64,000 nt of DNA from Mayamaea pseudoterrestris. Its lineage: Eukaryota > Bacillariophyta > Bacillariophyceae > Sellaphorales > Sellaphoraceae. Location of the stretch: assembly GCA_027923505.1 (NCBI GenBank), contig BROI01000001.1, positions 461,501 to 525,500 of the forward strand, in the 5' to 3' direction. The notes below the pieces were generated by a model. It did not search any database. It had not been told where the DNA came from and saw nothing but the letters and a program-made list of their open reading frames with translations. Made by a program: the position numbers and the translations under genes. The first letter of the stretch is position 1. Every line of letters starts with the position of its first letter. Of the stretch, positions 9,701-19,590 are shown one piece after another.

Positions 9701-11712
9701 TTATTCGTGGAGGTACCGACATTGACTCATTTAGCGAAATGTTTGGGGCATCAGTTGCGACGAGCGGTCAAGATCTTGTTGTTGCGGTTGGAGCACCGAA
9801 GCGAAAGTCTGGTAGTGGCGGCGTTTACTCTTTCCGCTATCAACCAGTCGGCTCTTCTGGTGAGTCTGATTGGGTTAACATGACCGCAACTCCGCTTATT
9901 GTCGAAGATTCGCCTGAAGGTGGACAGTTTGGTACGGCTGTTGCTATTACATCCGATGGAAGCCGGATTGCTGCTGGTGCGCCGGAGTGGGGTGGCGGCC
10001 GAGGGTATGTCACAGTGTACGAATGGGACGAAACCACGGCAGAATGGTCGCCGGCTTTCGAGACTTCCGGTGAGACTCCTGGAGGGAAATATGGATCGTC
10101 GGTAGCATTTCTCGGCGTGGACACATTTGCTGTCGGTGAGCCAGGGGCTATTTCGGGAAAAGGCAGAGTGAAGGTATATCAAAAGCTTCAGGGTCAAAAT
10201 ACCTTCGAACAGCTTGGTGGAGCCATTGAAGGGTCTGCCGATGGCGATGCCTTCGGTCGAACGGGTACAATTAGTGGCAAAGCTGATGAAAATGGAGACG
10301 TAGCACTATTGGTGGCTTCTGCGGAAGGGACTGTCGATCGATTCGACTATGATGGAACTGATTGGATAAAGCCGTACACGACTGTTTCTGATTTAGGTGG
10401 CGCTGTAACATCCGTGGCGATGGGTGGATTAGGAGACAATTTTACTGTTGGTATTGCTAGCAAAAACACTGCCTCGTTTTACAGCACCAGCAGTGTTGGG
10501 CCTTCCGTTCCTTCTGACGAACCTGTCATGAGCCCAACAATGGCGCCATCACTCAGTACAACCTCGCCAGTTGCTTCGAGTACACCGACGCTCATGCCCT
10601 CAGCATATACAACTGACGCACAATGGGAGTTGGTGGCATATTTTACTGGCGAAAGCCGACTTGGTAGCTCTGTCGCTATTGCGTCAAACACGATGGCTAG
10701 TGGAGACAGGACAAGCGCGTCGGTTGCAACCTATAGATTAACAGACGATACATGGTCTCCTGCAGGCAACGTTACTGTCAGCGACGTTGACAGCGGGTTT
10801 GGAACATCGATTGCTTTCAGTGAAGGAGCATCGATGATGATTGTGGGTGCTCCTAGAACCTTCGCCGTTGGGAGCACCGCTGTAACGACAGGGGCAATGT
10901 ATGTGTACACAACAGCTTCTGGTAACTGGGTACAGGCGGAGGAACTTCGTGGAGCAGAAGGAATATATTCGGCTGCTGAGAATATGGGCGCATCTGTCGC
11001 AGTTGACTCCGGTGGCACAATTCTCATCAGCGGGGCGCCGTTTAATGGAGAGGACGGCGTGACAAACCGAGGGCGGGTATACTCTTTTCTCTCGCAAGGA
11101 GATTCGTTCACCGCCGTGGATGATTCTACTTTACTGGGGACATCAAGTTCAGATTATTTTGGGTCCGCTGTTGCGATATCGGACGATGCATCAACATTAA
11201 TCGTTGGTGCTCCCGGCGGAGAGTCGGGCAAGGGTTACGTCGCGGTCTACTCGTTCGATGGGAGCTCATGGGGATCTCCTGTATCCACACTCATTGGTTC
11301 AACTTCCGGTGAGCTACTAGGTACATCAGTCGCTGTGCTCGCAGCCGACGGAAGCGTGTTTGCGGCAGGCGCAGCAAATTATAACGGTGTCGGAGCCGTA
11401 CGAGTCTTTGAGCGGCAAGGAGATGGCTCTTTCGCACAGCTCGGCGACGCTATAGAAGGAGCTACCAATGCGGCGGTTGGTGGTGTTGACACAATATCCG
11501 GGAGCGTGGATAATGGGGTACCAACGCTGTTGGTAGCATCGTCAGACGGTGTAATTTCTACCTACAAATTCATGTCCGACGCGTGGGTAGAAGAGCTAGA
11601 TTCCATCTTGACGGGATTACAAGGAAGCCCAGCTCTTCGAGGGTCGACTGCTTTAGGAAGCTTCGTGGCTGGAAATGCCAACGAGCTTGTGGTTTACTCG
11701 CTTGGCCAATAG
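6799..11712 (+). CDS. Giant FG-GAP repeat single-pass membrane protein
   Basis: Exons 6799-9246 (816 codons, phase 0) and 9319-11712, with a 72-nt GT-AG intron; 1613 residues. Residues 1-770 are strongly acidic, low-complexity and almost surely disordered, with many DDDD/EEE runs. A transmembrane helix (about 775-803, ILLVLGIVLVICVLAIALPF) follows, flanked by KERRKRP and RRNRDD. After the splice comes a PPTQFPTTAPT linker, then two blocks of FG-GAP/integrin-alpha-type beta-propeller repeats (about 830-1200 and 1245-1610), joined by a Pro/Ser/Thr linker. Repeat hallmarks include VAVIGAPG, FGYSVDG and AAGAPEWGGGRGYVTVYEW. Propellers probably face outside and the acidic tail the cytosol. Diatoms have many such proteins, proposed to act in adhesion or sensing. 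No catalytic domain is seen. Confidence 0.85.
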
Positions 11713-11839
11713 CAATAAAGCTTGCTGCTAGTTATGTATCATTTATTCTCGCAGCTATTATGAGTAGCTATGAAAGCAAATGCTTATCGGTAGAGACGGA
11801 TTGTGGTAAGCAAAACTGGAAATACTGATGCTAGAAAAG

Positions 11840-13565
11840 TTATTCCATGCCTGCCGCCTCCGACTGCGCTGCTGCCTTGCCCATTTGCTTTCCGGCGCGC
11901 ATGACTTCGTCAACAAGTAACAGCTGATTCGCCAAGACTGTACTGAGATGCAACGATTGTCGCTTAACGCGCACATTGTCCCAAACACCTTCCTCCGCCG
12001 GCAGCATGGGTTCTCCTGTTGCACAATTGATTCCTACAGGCATTCCAGAGGATTCTCGTTCCTCCTTTAATTGCAAAAGAGTCTCTTGCACGTCGAACCC
12101 AGAATTAGCAATAAGCGTCTTGGGAACGATCAAGAGCGCTTCCGCAAAAGCCTGCATGCCCAATTTGACTTTACCACTCGTTTTCGGAACGCAATTGTTC
12201 GTCAAGTGCAATGATGCTGCAATTTCAAATGCTCCGGCGCCAGGTACAATTGCCTTGTCTTCAACAACATTCTTGACGGCCCGAAGACCATCCTTGACAG
12301 CATCCTTCACCTGGTCTACCGTGAGCTGGTTGGGTCCTTGGAGCAGCAACGTGCACGCTTGCGCATTCGCTCCGCAATCCTCAACAAAAGTATACTTGTC
12401 TTCACCATACGTCACTTCCGTCACCTTGCCAGCAAAACCCAAGTGTTCCTTGTCCAAATCGCTTACACTGAGCACAATCTTGCCTCCACAAGCCAGAGTC
12501 AGTCGCTCCATGTTGCGACGCTTGGCCCGTCGCAAGCACAAAATTCCCTCCTTGGCAAAAATATCAAGCGACAATGGATCGACTCCCTTTTGGTTGATAA
12601 TACAAAAGGACGCCTTGTCATGTTCACTACAAACGCTTCGTTTGAGTTCAATAATCTTTTGGCAACGCTCATCCAACCACTTGCGCTCCGACTCGACCAG
12701 CTTCTCTCGCTCCTGCGCCGACGAGTAAACAAAACCAGCCTGCGTTTCCGTTTGCTCATACTCCAAGCTCAAATTGCAAGTCAAAATGTAAACATTATGC
12801 AGTAAATTGGGCATGTCTGGGTGACGGGCGCCATGGTCCAATACAATGCCGCGAACAAACCGCGAATCCATCGACGACTGTCGCTGCAACGTGAGTATTT
12901 CGACGCGGTTCAAGTCGAGGGGAGCGTCAGCCGTGTAAATGGTTTGAATGGCATCAACGACGGCGTGTGACATCTGTATGAAAAAAGTAAACGGAACTAC
13001 GAAGATGAGCTTATAAATGAAGGAAGGAACAAGAGAGACATGATTCACTTTGACTTACATGTTTGACGAGCGCCGCATCCAGTTTCGTCTGCAAGCTCGA
13101 TCTGGCGACATTGACCAGCATTTCTCGCTGCTCAATAGGGTCATCTACAGTCACGGCCATTTCCTGAAGAAACTTTAAGCATTCATCACGCGCCTGATCC
13201 AATCCATCCGTGACAATGCGAGGATGCAACCCTTCGCTAACCATGCGCTCACTCTGTCGCAGCAACTCTCCAACCAGCAAGACTGTACTCGTCGTGCCGT
13301 CTCCAGTAATGGAGTCTTGCGCAGTCGCCGTTCGCGCAATCAAGGAGGCGGTTGGATGCTGAATCTGCATTTCCTTGAGCAGCGTGACGCCATCCTTGGT
13401 AAGTTTCAATTGACCGGCACCGCCCACCAAAAGCTTCAAGGTTCCGGTTGGACCTAAATTGGAAGCCAAGACTTGCTGGAGACCGACGGCGGCGGAAACA
13501 TTGACGCGAAGGGCGACTTGCTTGGAAACAATTTCGGCATTGGGGTTGACTTGCTGGACTGACAT
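11840..13565 (-). CDS. CCT6: T-complex protein 1 subunit zeta (CCT6)
   Basis: Two exons: 13565-13059 (169 codons, phase 0) and 12973-11840, with an 85-nt GT-AG intron (13058-12974); 546 residues, normal for the family. It is one of eight paralogous subunits of the cytosolic CCT/TRiC ring that folds actin and tubulin using ATP. Group II chaperonin signatures are intact: [30 protein letters not shown] (nucleotide and catalytic loop), [21 protein letters not shown]. The zeta assignment rests on the near-identity of [15 protein letters not shown] and [10 protein letters not shown] to CCT6 of other eukaryotes. The Ala-rich C terminus lacks an obvious GGM tail. The gene is convergent with the FG-GAP gene, 127 bp between stop codons. 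Confidence 0.95.
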
Positions 13566-14127
13566 GATTCTTGCTTAGCTTTAGAAACAGAATCCAATGT
13601 CTCAGTCAAGAATGTCGCAATCGATTAGAGAATAACAGGGGATGACGACGTTACAAAGAGCAGGATCAGAGGGCCCGACGAGAATGCTTTTGCAAGTCGC
13701 GAGCGAGAAGGAAATGAACGGTGCTCATGGTGGCCGAAAGCGCGAGCCTCATTCTTCTTGTCGCACTGGTTTGATTGACTGATGGTGCGACGCAAACTAT
13801 CTTTCGCGATGACCGACATCGCCATGGCTATGGATGCAGGAGGCAAGTTTGATGCACGCCTTGGCAAAAAAAGCAAATAGACGTGTAATAGTGAAGCTTA
13901 AGATCACATTAAGACAAATTCACAAACACTTTGTCAGACCTTTCCAATGCATGAAACCAGATGCGTAAACCGCGGCTGTAAGCATTTCTACGGTACCTTA
14001 CAACAGTATTAGTTATATTATACTGGTACAATCTATACAAGCATCCACCTTTCGTCTTGTTCAAAAAGACAATTTGAGTGGTGCTTTATCAATGTTTGAA
14101 AATCTTTCTTGCCAGTCGTCGTGTGCA
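13566..14127. other. Upstream region of CCT6, nothing recognised
   Basis: About 560 bp between the CCT6 start and the 3' end of the next minus-strand gene. An 83-codon minus frame (13625-13876) has no family signature and is not called. Confidence 0.5.
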
Positions 14128-15189
14128 TTATACAATATCATGCTTGCGCGGCTGCTTGCAGAAGCGTCCTTGCTTCAAAATATTCTTGTCGCTGTTTTCG
14201 CTAGAGTTGCTGCTGCTGCAGTACACGGCTGGTGGAGCTTGCTCGTTTGCACGAATCTTGGCTAGAGTAATGGTCTTGACTTTACGGCCGCCGCCGCCGT
14301 GTTGCTGCTGCTGCTGCAACTCCTTGGCTCCAAACAAATCCTTCTTGAGGCGCTCCCTGCCACTACTACTTGCTTCGAGACGACCATAGTTCTTGCTCGT
14401 CACCAACTCATCCAATTGCCGTTGCTCCGACTGTAGTGCATGCAAAATTTGTTGAATGTCGTCGCGCTCATTCAAAATGTAATTTTTGAACAGTGGCATG
14501 GGCGGCGTCTTTTGAAAGAGACCAGCCAGTTTGGTTGTTTCGTAGTACACGGTAGACGTCATGGTGTCATCGGCAGTGCTATTGTTGAGACTGTTCGCTT
14601 CGGAAACCACCGTGCAAGTACTTTCCGTCGTTCCATCCTTGTTGGTAGCGTCGGAAGCAGCATGGTCGGTCTCGTCGCTATCCTTGATTGGCGATGCAAA
14701 GCATAGCGTGTGCGCAATGACCGGATGACTCGACAAGAATCGTGAAAGGGGATTGGGCAGCGTCGATGATGATGATGCAGGCACTTGTTGAAACTTGTCG
14801 GGAAGCTTCTTGGTGCGAAAAATATCGTCGCGCGAACACGATCGTTTGCGCTTGTGAGCGAAACCATGCCGATGCTGCTTGTGATGGTGGTGGTGTTTGT
14901 TGGTTTTAGATACTACTGGCTCCGTTATCGAGTTTGAATGGTTGCTTGGCGAATCATTCTTGGTATCAAGTTGCGGCTCGTGTGAAAAGAGAGCGTCCCA
15001 TTGCTTGTCGCGAAGACCGAGACTCATGGTCCGCTTGTGAGGAGTTGCTGGATGACGCTGCTGCTGCTGCTGCTGCTGCTCCATCAACATATCCTGCGTC
15101 ATGCCCAACGACTCCAAGTCGTGTAAATCATGGTGACCCATGGGCGCCGAGCCGAAACACCGGCAGAGTGATTCCATGACGGATTGCAT
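14128..15189 (-). CDS. Disordered hypothetical protein
   Basis: A 353-residue single exon with an ATG at 15189 (another at 15177). No known domain is recognised. The N terminus holds vicinal Cys (SLCRCFGSA) that could be S-acylated. Then come a CTG-encoded poly-Gln run, a TMSLGLRDKQWDALFSHEPQ segment that looks like a conserved linear motif, His/Lys-rich basic tracts (HKRKRSCSRDD, possible nuclear localisation signal) and Ser/Thr-rich spacers. A predicted helix follows (FKNYILNERDDIQQILHALQ), with a basic C terminus. Such proteins are typical of lineage-specific diatom genes. The long open frame and normal codon mix support it being real; the function is unknown. Confidence 0.6.
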   Translation of the reverse strand: MQSVMESLCRCFGSAPMGHHDLHDLESLGMTQDMLMEQQQQQQQRHPATPHKRTMSLGLRDKQWDALFSHEPQLDTKNDSPSNHSNSITEPVVSKTNKHHHHHKQHRHGFAHKRKRSCSRDDIFRTKKLPDKFQQVPASSSSTLPNPLSRFLSSHPVIAHTLCFASPIKDSDETDHAASDATNKDGTTESTCTVVSEANSLNNSTADDTMTSTVYYETTKLAGLFQKTPPMPLFKNYILNERDDIQQILHALQSEQRQLDELVTSKNYGRLEASSSGRERLKKDLFGAKELQQQQQHGGGGRKVKTITLAKIRANEQAPPAVYCSSSNSSENSDKNILKQGRFCKQPRKHDIV

Positions 15190-16038
15190 GCTTGCTTCGA
15201 GTCGTCTGGTTGATGAATGTCAATGTCAGAGTCTTTTAGGATTTTTGAAACTGCCAAAGCAACAAGATGGCAGCTGATAAGGTTCGTTGAACGTCAAGTA
15301 GAGCCTGCACAAAGACTATAAGAACTGAAACACACTGGTCCACGCGCCTCTATATATCCGATACTGGCGTTGCGGCACTCTCTGCAGCGAAGAAAAAACG
15401 GCAGGCGCAAGTGGCGGTACGCGAGACTCGAAAAAACAACGCACGTCAAGCTTCGCAACCCTGCGACTAGCAGTATGTCTTGTAGTAAAGGAACTAAAGG
15501 GTGCGAGATGGGCGTCTAGAGTCGTCAATGCAACTAAATGAATGACTGCCGAGACGATGGATCTTTTCGCTCGTCGACTATTTTTGTCACCCGTCACCGC
15601 TCCTACCTCGTCCAATAAAACCAAGCTCTTTTCTCGACTTCTTCACCTCTTCGCCCAGCTCACTCGTCAATGCTTGTAGCCTTCACTGTTGTGCAATGAA
15701 ATGAGTGGTTCGTTGATTCCCCTATAAACTATTGCACAGCACGTTCTGTGTCGCCATGTTTGGTGCATCGAAATTGTGAGGCTCGTGAGACTGCGTTGTT
15801 GAACGGACGTGTCGCGCGGGCCGAGTTGCAAATTTTGTCGAGACGATTTGATTGGCGCGTCGACTAGCACGGCAGGCGCGTTCGATGGCGCGGCAGTGTG
15901 AGTAACGGAGCGACTTGGAATGCGACCCGCGCTTTTGGTGCATCGGAGGACGAGGCGAACACACAAATAAATTGCCATCGTCCGACGATCCTCGCTGCAA
16001 CCTTTTTTGTATTGCTTACTAATCCCAAACAACTCGTC
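15190..16038. other. Divergent promoter region
   Basis: About 850 bp between the disordered-protein gene (-) and ASF1 (+). Several overlapping frames on the minus strand (15316-15624, 15667-16086) lack domains or sensible composition and one crosses the ASF1 first exon, so none is called. Confidence 0.5.
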
Positions 16039-17028
16039 ATGGCGCTCGTCAACGTTGTCAATATGGTAAGCGAATATTTGCGTCAATTTTATGGACGAAA
16101 TTGTCGAAACTGTGGATTGGTTTGGATCGTCCTGTCATTGGAGTCTGCTTCTGCCATGGCTTGCCGCTGCTGCGTGGAAACGCTCTCGTCTCATGCTCAT
16201 TTCTTTTGCGACAGGACGTCCTCGACAATCCGACATGCTTTCTTAATCCATTTCAATTTGAGATTACCTTTGAATGCCTGCAGGAGCTGGAGGATGGTAC
16301 GTGTGTGAGAGAGATAGCGTGTGGCCGAGTCGAAGTTGTCTGCCTTCGTTGAATGAATCGAAGGTCAGCACGTTAGATGAATCTCTCATCTCTCACGACA
16401 TGCCTTAATCTGAAACTCAGACCTCGAATGGAAGGTTCTCTACGTCGGATCAGCCCATGATTCATCGCGCGACCAAGTCTTGGACGAGATTCTTGTCGGC
16501 CCCGTTCCAGTCGGTGTCAACAAGTTTGTCCTGCAGGCTGACGCACCCGATCCGTCCAAGCTTCCGCCGGATGAAATCGTTGGAGTCACTGTCGTCTTGG
16601 TGACGTGCTCGTATCAGGAACGAGAGTTTGTGCGCATTGGATACTATGTCAATAACGAATATACCTTGCAGCCAGAGCAGCCATTGGGAGAGGGCGAGGA
16701 ACCAAGTCCGCCTCCATCTTGGCCGCAGTTGGACTTGCAGCATGTTCAACGACACATTTTAGCCGACAAGCCGCGAGTTACCAAGTTTCCTATTCCTTGG
16801 GGAAGTGCAAATGCAATGGTTGGGGGTGACGACGGCAATACTGCTGGCAATATGCAGAGCGATACGATGAATTACGGCGAGGAGGATGACGACGACGACG
16901 TTTTGAACAGTAGTATGAACGACACTAGCATGGAAATTGGTGAGGAGGGCAAAATGCCAGGCACTCCAAGTACGGTTGAGGAGTCTCCAGGCTCGGTCGA
17001 CCGGAGCATGGAGTTAGAAATGAACTGA
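16039..17028 (+). CDS. ASF1: Histone chaperone ASF1
   Basis: Three exons: 16039-16065 (9 codons, MALVNVVNM), 16215-16296 and 16421-17028, with introns of 149 and 124 nt; 238 residues. ASF1 binds the H3-H4 dimer and hands it to CAF-1 or HIRA during chromatin assembly. The core is very conserved: [97 protein letters not shown]. The C-terminal 70 residues are acidic and disordered ([10 protein letters not shown]), as in yeast Asf1. The splice phases (0, then 1) restore the exact family sequence across both junctions. The first coding exon is very short and its intron begins soon after the ATG. Confidence 0.96.
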
Positions 17029-17184
17029 TCGCGAGCGATGACATATTGTTTGTCAATTGCAAATACGAATACCAAGATGGTGCAGCGTACTTTTGATGGT
17101 TAGCGATCAATACCGGCAGGAAAAGGATAGAGACAGCAATTGGAAACAGTCAATGTTCAATTAAACGAATTAACAAACTACGCT

Positions 17185-17947
17185 TTACTTTGTCAAACTC
17201 ATAATTGCATTCACCAGATCCGCTCCATTCTCCTTCAAAGCTTTGACAGCCGCCGCCTTGGAGCAGCTAGCCTGGCTCATGACAAGCTCAATATCCTTAG
17301 CTTCCAATCCAGCATCATCAACGCCTTCCTCGTCCTCGCCACCTGTCACTGCCGCCACATCCGGCACACCCGCGCTCTGCGCTTGCTGCTGCACTTGCAT
17401 ATGCGCCTGCTGAGCAGCACGTAGCTGATGAGCCGCCTGCATTTGCTGGATCTGCGAAGGATCCTCCGACTTGGCCTCTCCAAAGACAATAAAGGTATCG
17501 CTATTGGGCGACTTGAATACATCAGGATTCTGAATGACAAAGAGAACATTCTTGGACTTTTTGACAGTCACACGCAACACTCCTGGGACCGGGCGCATAC
17601 CGAGCTTGAGCATGGCCTTGCGAGACTTCTTCTCGTTACGGTTCTGCGTCTTGTCATCGTCCGGACTGCCGTCCAGCTGGGGAATGGCATCGTCTTCAAC
17701 ATCGCCTTGCTCCTCCAACTCGGGAATGTCATCATCCGAGTCATCGATTTCTTCAATCTGAACAGGAATTGAATGCAAAATAGAGTTAGAAAGATCAAGT
17801 GCACTGTGATTCAATGAGCGTCACGCTGTCGCATCCAACAAAGGTGCTGCAGCCGCTGCTGCTTCTTTCGATAGATGTTCTCGCAGCACAAATTCACTCT
17901 CATCACTCAACGACGGTCAGTTACATGACAATACTTACTTCCGGCAT
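17185..17947 (-). CDS. NACA: Nascent polypeptide-associated complex subunit alpha
   Basis: Exons 17947-17939 (only MPE) and 17757-17185, with a 181-nt GT-AG intron; 193 residues. NAC alpha pairs with the beta subunit at the ribosomal exit tunnel and shields nascent chains from wrong ER targeting. An acidic N terminus (EIDDSDDDIPELEEQ) precedes the NAC domain (KSRKAMLKLGMRPVPGVLRV, NVLFVIQNPDVFKSPNSDTF, IVFGEAK). A Gln/Ala-rich linker follows, then the C-terminal UBA domain (LEAKDIELVMSQASCSKAAA, VKALKENGADLVNAIMSLTK). All expected parts are present. A longer contiguous frame that starts within the intron (MNHSALDL...) is rejected because MPE-IEEIDD matches the family N terminus and uses perfect splice sites. 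Confidence 0.95.
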
Positions 17948-18249
17948 GTTATGGGTAAAGTATTCGAGTAATACAAGGCAGCAGCGAAAGACTTGTTCGT
18001 CTTGATTGTGGTGTATCGATCATGTCGCGACGGACTCGCGTTGATGGAACGAGCGGTTCTCGTGTGCCTGTCTGTCCTCGTTTCGATTTTGGCGCCAACC
18101 TGAGTACCGGTATGATAGCATCTCGTTTCCGTGTCGAATTTGCCATCGCCCCCGAGATCCATGGCGCATTGACGCTGCCATCCTGCCCATTTAGCCTGAA
18201 TCGTAGTTTGGTCACCATATATACTACTCGAAGCCATTCAAGAGTCATA
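17948..18249. other. Divergent promoter, NACA / Cys-rich gene
   Basis: A 302-bp spacer. It holds a TACCGGTA palindrome at 18105-18112, near the middle, related to the TACCGNTA motif seen elsewhere. Confidence 0.5.
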
Positions 18250-19332
18250 ATGAGCGACAGTTACCTTGTCGGAGGATTGAAGCGAGAGAAGCAGCCGCCG
18301 GTACGACGAGTATGAGTGAACATTGCGTTCGGATTCGGTTTGGCTCAAACGAAGCTTTCACTAATACAAGTACATTTGCCTCCTTTCATTCCAATGCTTG
18401 TTAAGCTTTCATCAGCAGAAACTCCTCCTGTAATATTGATGCTTGCTCGCGAAGTCTTTTGCCGGCACGTCTTCCAGTACCTTCGTCGCGACGAAATCAA
18501 GAGTTGCTTGGATTCGGCACGTGGAAGCAAGACTCTACACGAGCATTTTAAACTGCAGGCTCAGTTCTGCAGCCACCATGGAACGAGACTTGAGTTTGAT
18601 GCAGAGGAGCCATTCTGTGTGGACGGTCGCATGGAGCTGCAAGGTCATTTTCGCTGCGACAAGTGTAACGATTTTTATCATGGATCGGAGCTTGGCCGTG
18701 GATATTGTGGACGAACGCTTTGCTCCGCATGCGGACCTGTCCTCACCTGTGAACGCTGCCAAATTGACCATCACATTGATTGCGTAGGGTGTCATCGCAT
18801 TGGGGCGTGTAGTAGCTGTCTTAAGAATACCTGCTCCGATTGTGCATGTGCGCCTACGTGTCAAGTTTGCACTAGAATCTGCTGCAACGACCATGGCCCG
18901 AGTCTGCGCCAATGCAATAAATGCGACATTTTTGTCTGTTCCGGGACGTCGTGCAGTAGTTATTGTTATTGGTGTTCACACACTTTTTGCACAACTACGA
19001 GCTGTTGTGGACTTGTCAAGTGCGGGGATTGCGGCAAAGAAGCTTGTGAAACCTGTCAGCAATGTTTAATTAAAGGTCCATGGATTTATGAGTGCGCCAA
19101 ATGCTTGCGCCGCTCTTGTGAAAACGTTGGCTGTTGTTACTTCAAAACCTGCGACTCGTGTGATAAACGTTACTGCTACCCCTACGACTACGACGACTGC
19201 AACTTTCTCGAGTTTTGCACGTGCAGGCACTCTGTATGCTGCAGCAAAATTGACTGCGCCGACGGCTGCAAAATTCATACTCGATGCAAAGATTGCATTA
19301 CCGTGTGCGCCAAGTGTCCGCACGGGGTATAA
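18250..19332 (+). CDS. Very Cys-rich zinc-ribbon-like protein
   Basis: Proposed exons 18250-18300 (MSDSYLVGGLKREKQPP, phase 0) and 18406-19332, with a 105-nt GT-AG intron; 325 residues. Without splicing, an ATG at 18316 gives a 338-residue frame with a poor N terminus. After a short helical region (REVFCRHVFQYLRRDEIKSC, faintly F-box-like) there are about 55 Cys, 17% of the protein. They are mostly CxxC pairs in repeating units such as CDKCNDFY, CERCQIDHH, CNKCDIFVC, CGDCGKEAC, CDSCDKRYC and CKDCITVCAKC. The spacing suggests many treble-clef or RING/B-box-like zinc sites, about one per 25 residues. No single known domain covers it. A role in protein interaction or ubiquitin transfer is a guess. 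The 5' exon is the less certain part. Confidence 0.65.
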
Positions 19333-19590
19333 CGTATCTAAGACGAGCAGTAGTCTGTCTATTGAACCACAGGCGGATCCTTTGGACCTCGCATACCGAT
19401 CAATAGCGTAATAATGCTTCATCTAATTATTGCATGGTTTACCCATCTACATTAGGTCAATCGCTACCCTTGCGGTGACATTTCTTAACAAGCTACGCAA
19501 AGGTTCTTGCATAATTTTAAAACCAGGATATCCGTAATCTCCAGTCCAGGTTGCTCTTTCGTATTGCTGCTACTCTATGCCATTTCATCT

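Noticed and set aside
11976-12728. 250-codon + strand frame
   Set aside because: Antisense to CCT6, which is certain.
13625-13876. 83-codon minus frame upstream of CCT6
   Set aside because: No recognisable motif and it sits where the CCT6 promoter is expected.
15316-16086. Minus-strand frames in the ASF1 upstream region
   Set aside because: Overlapping frames of poor composition, one crossing the ASF1 first exon; no splice or domain support.
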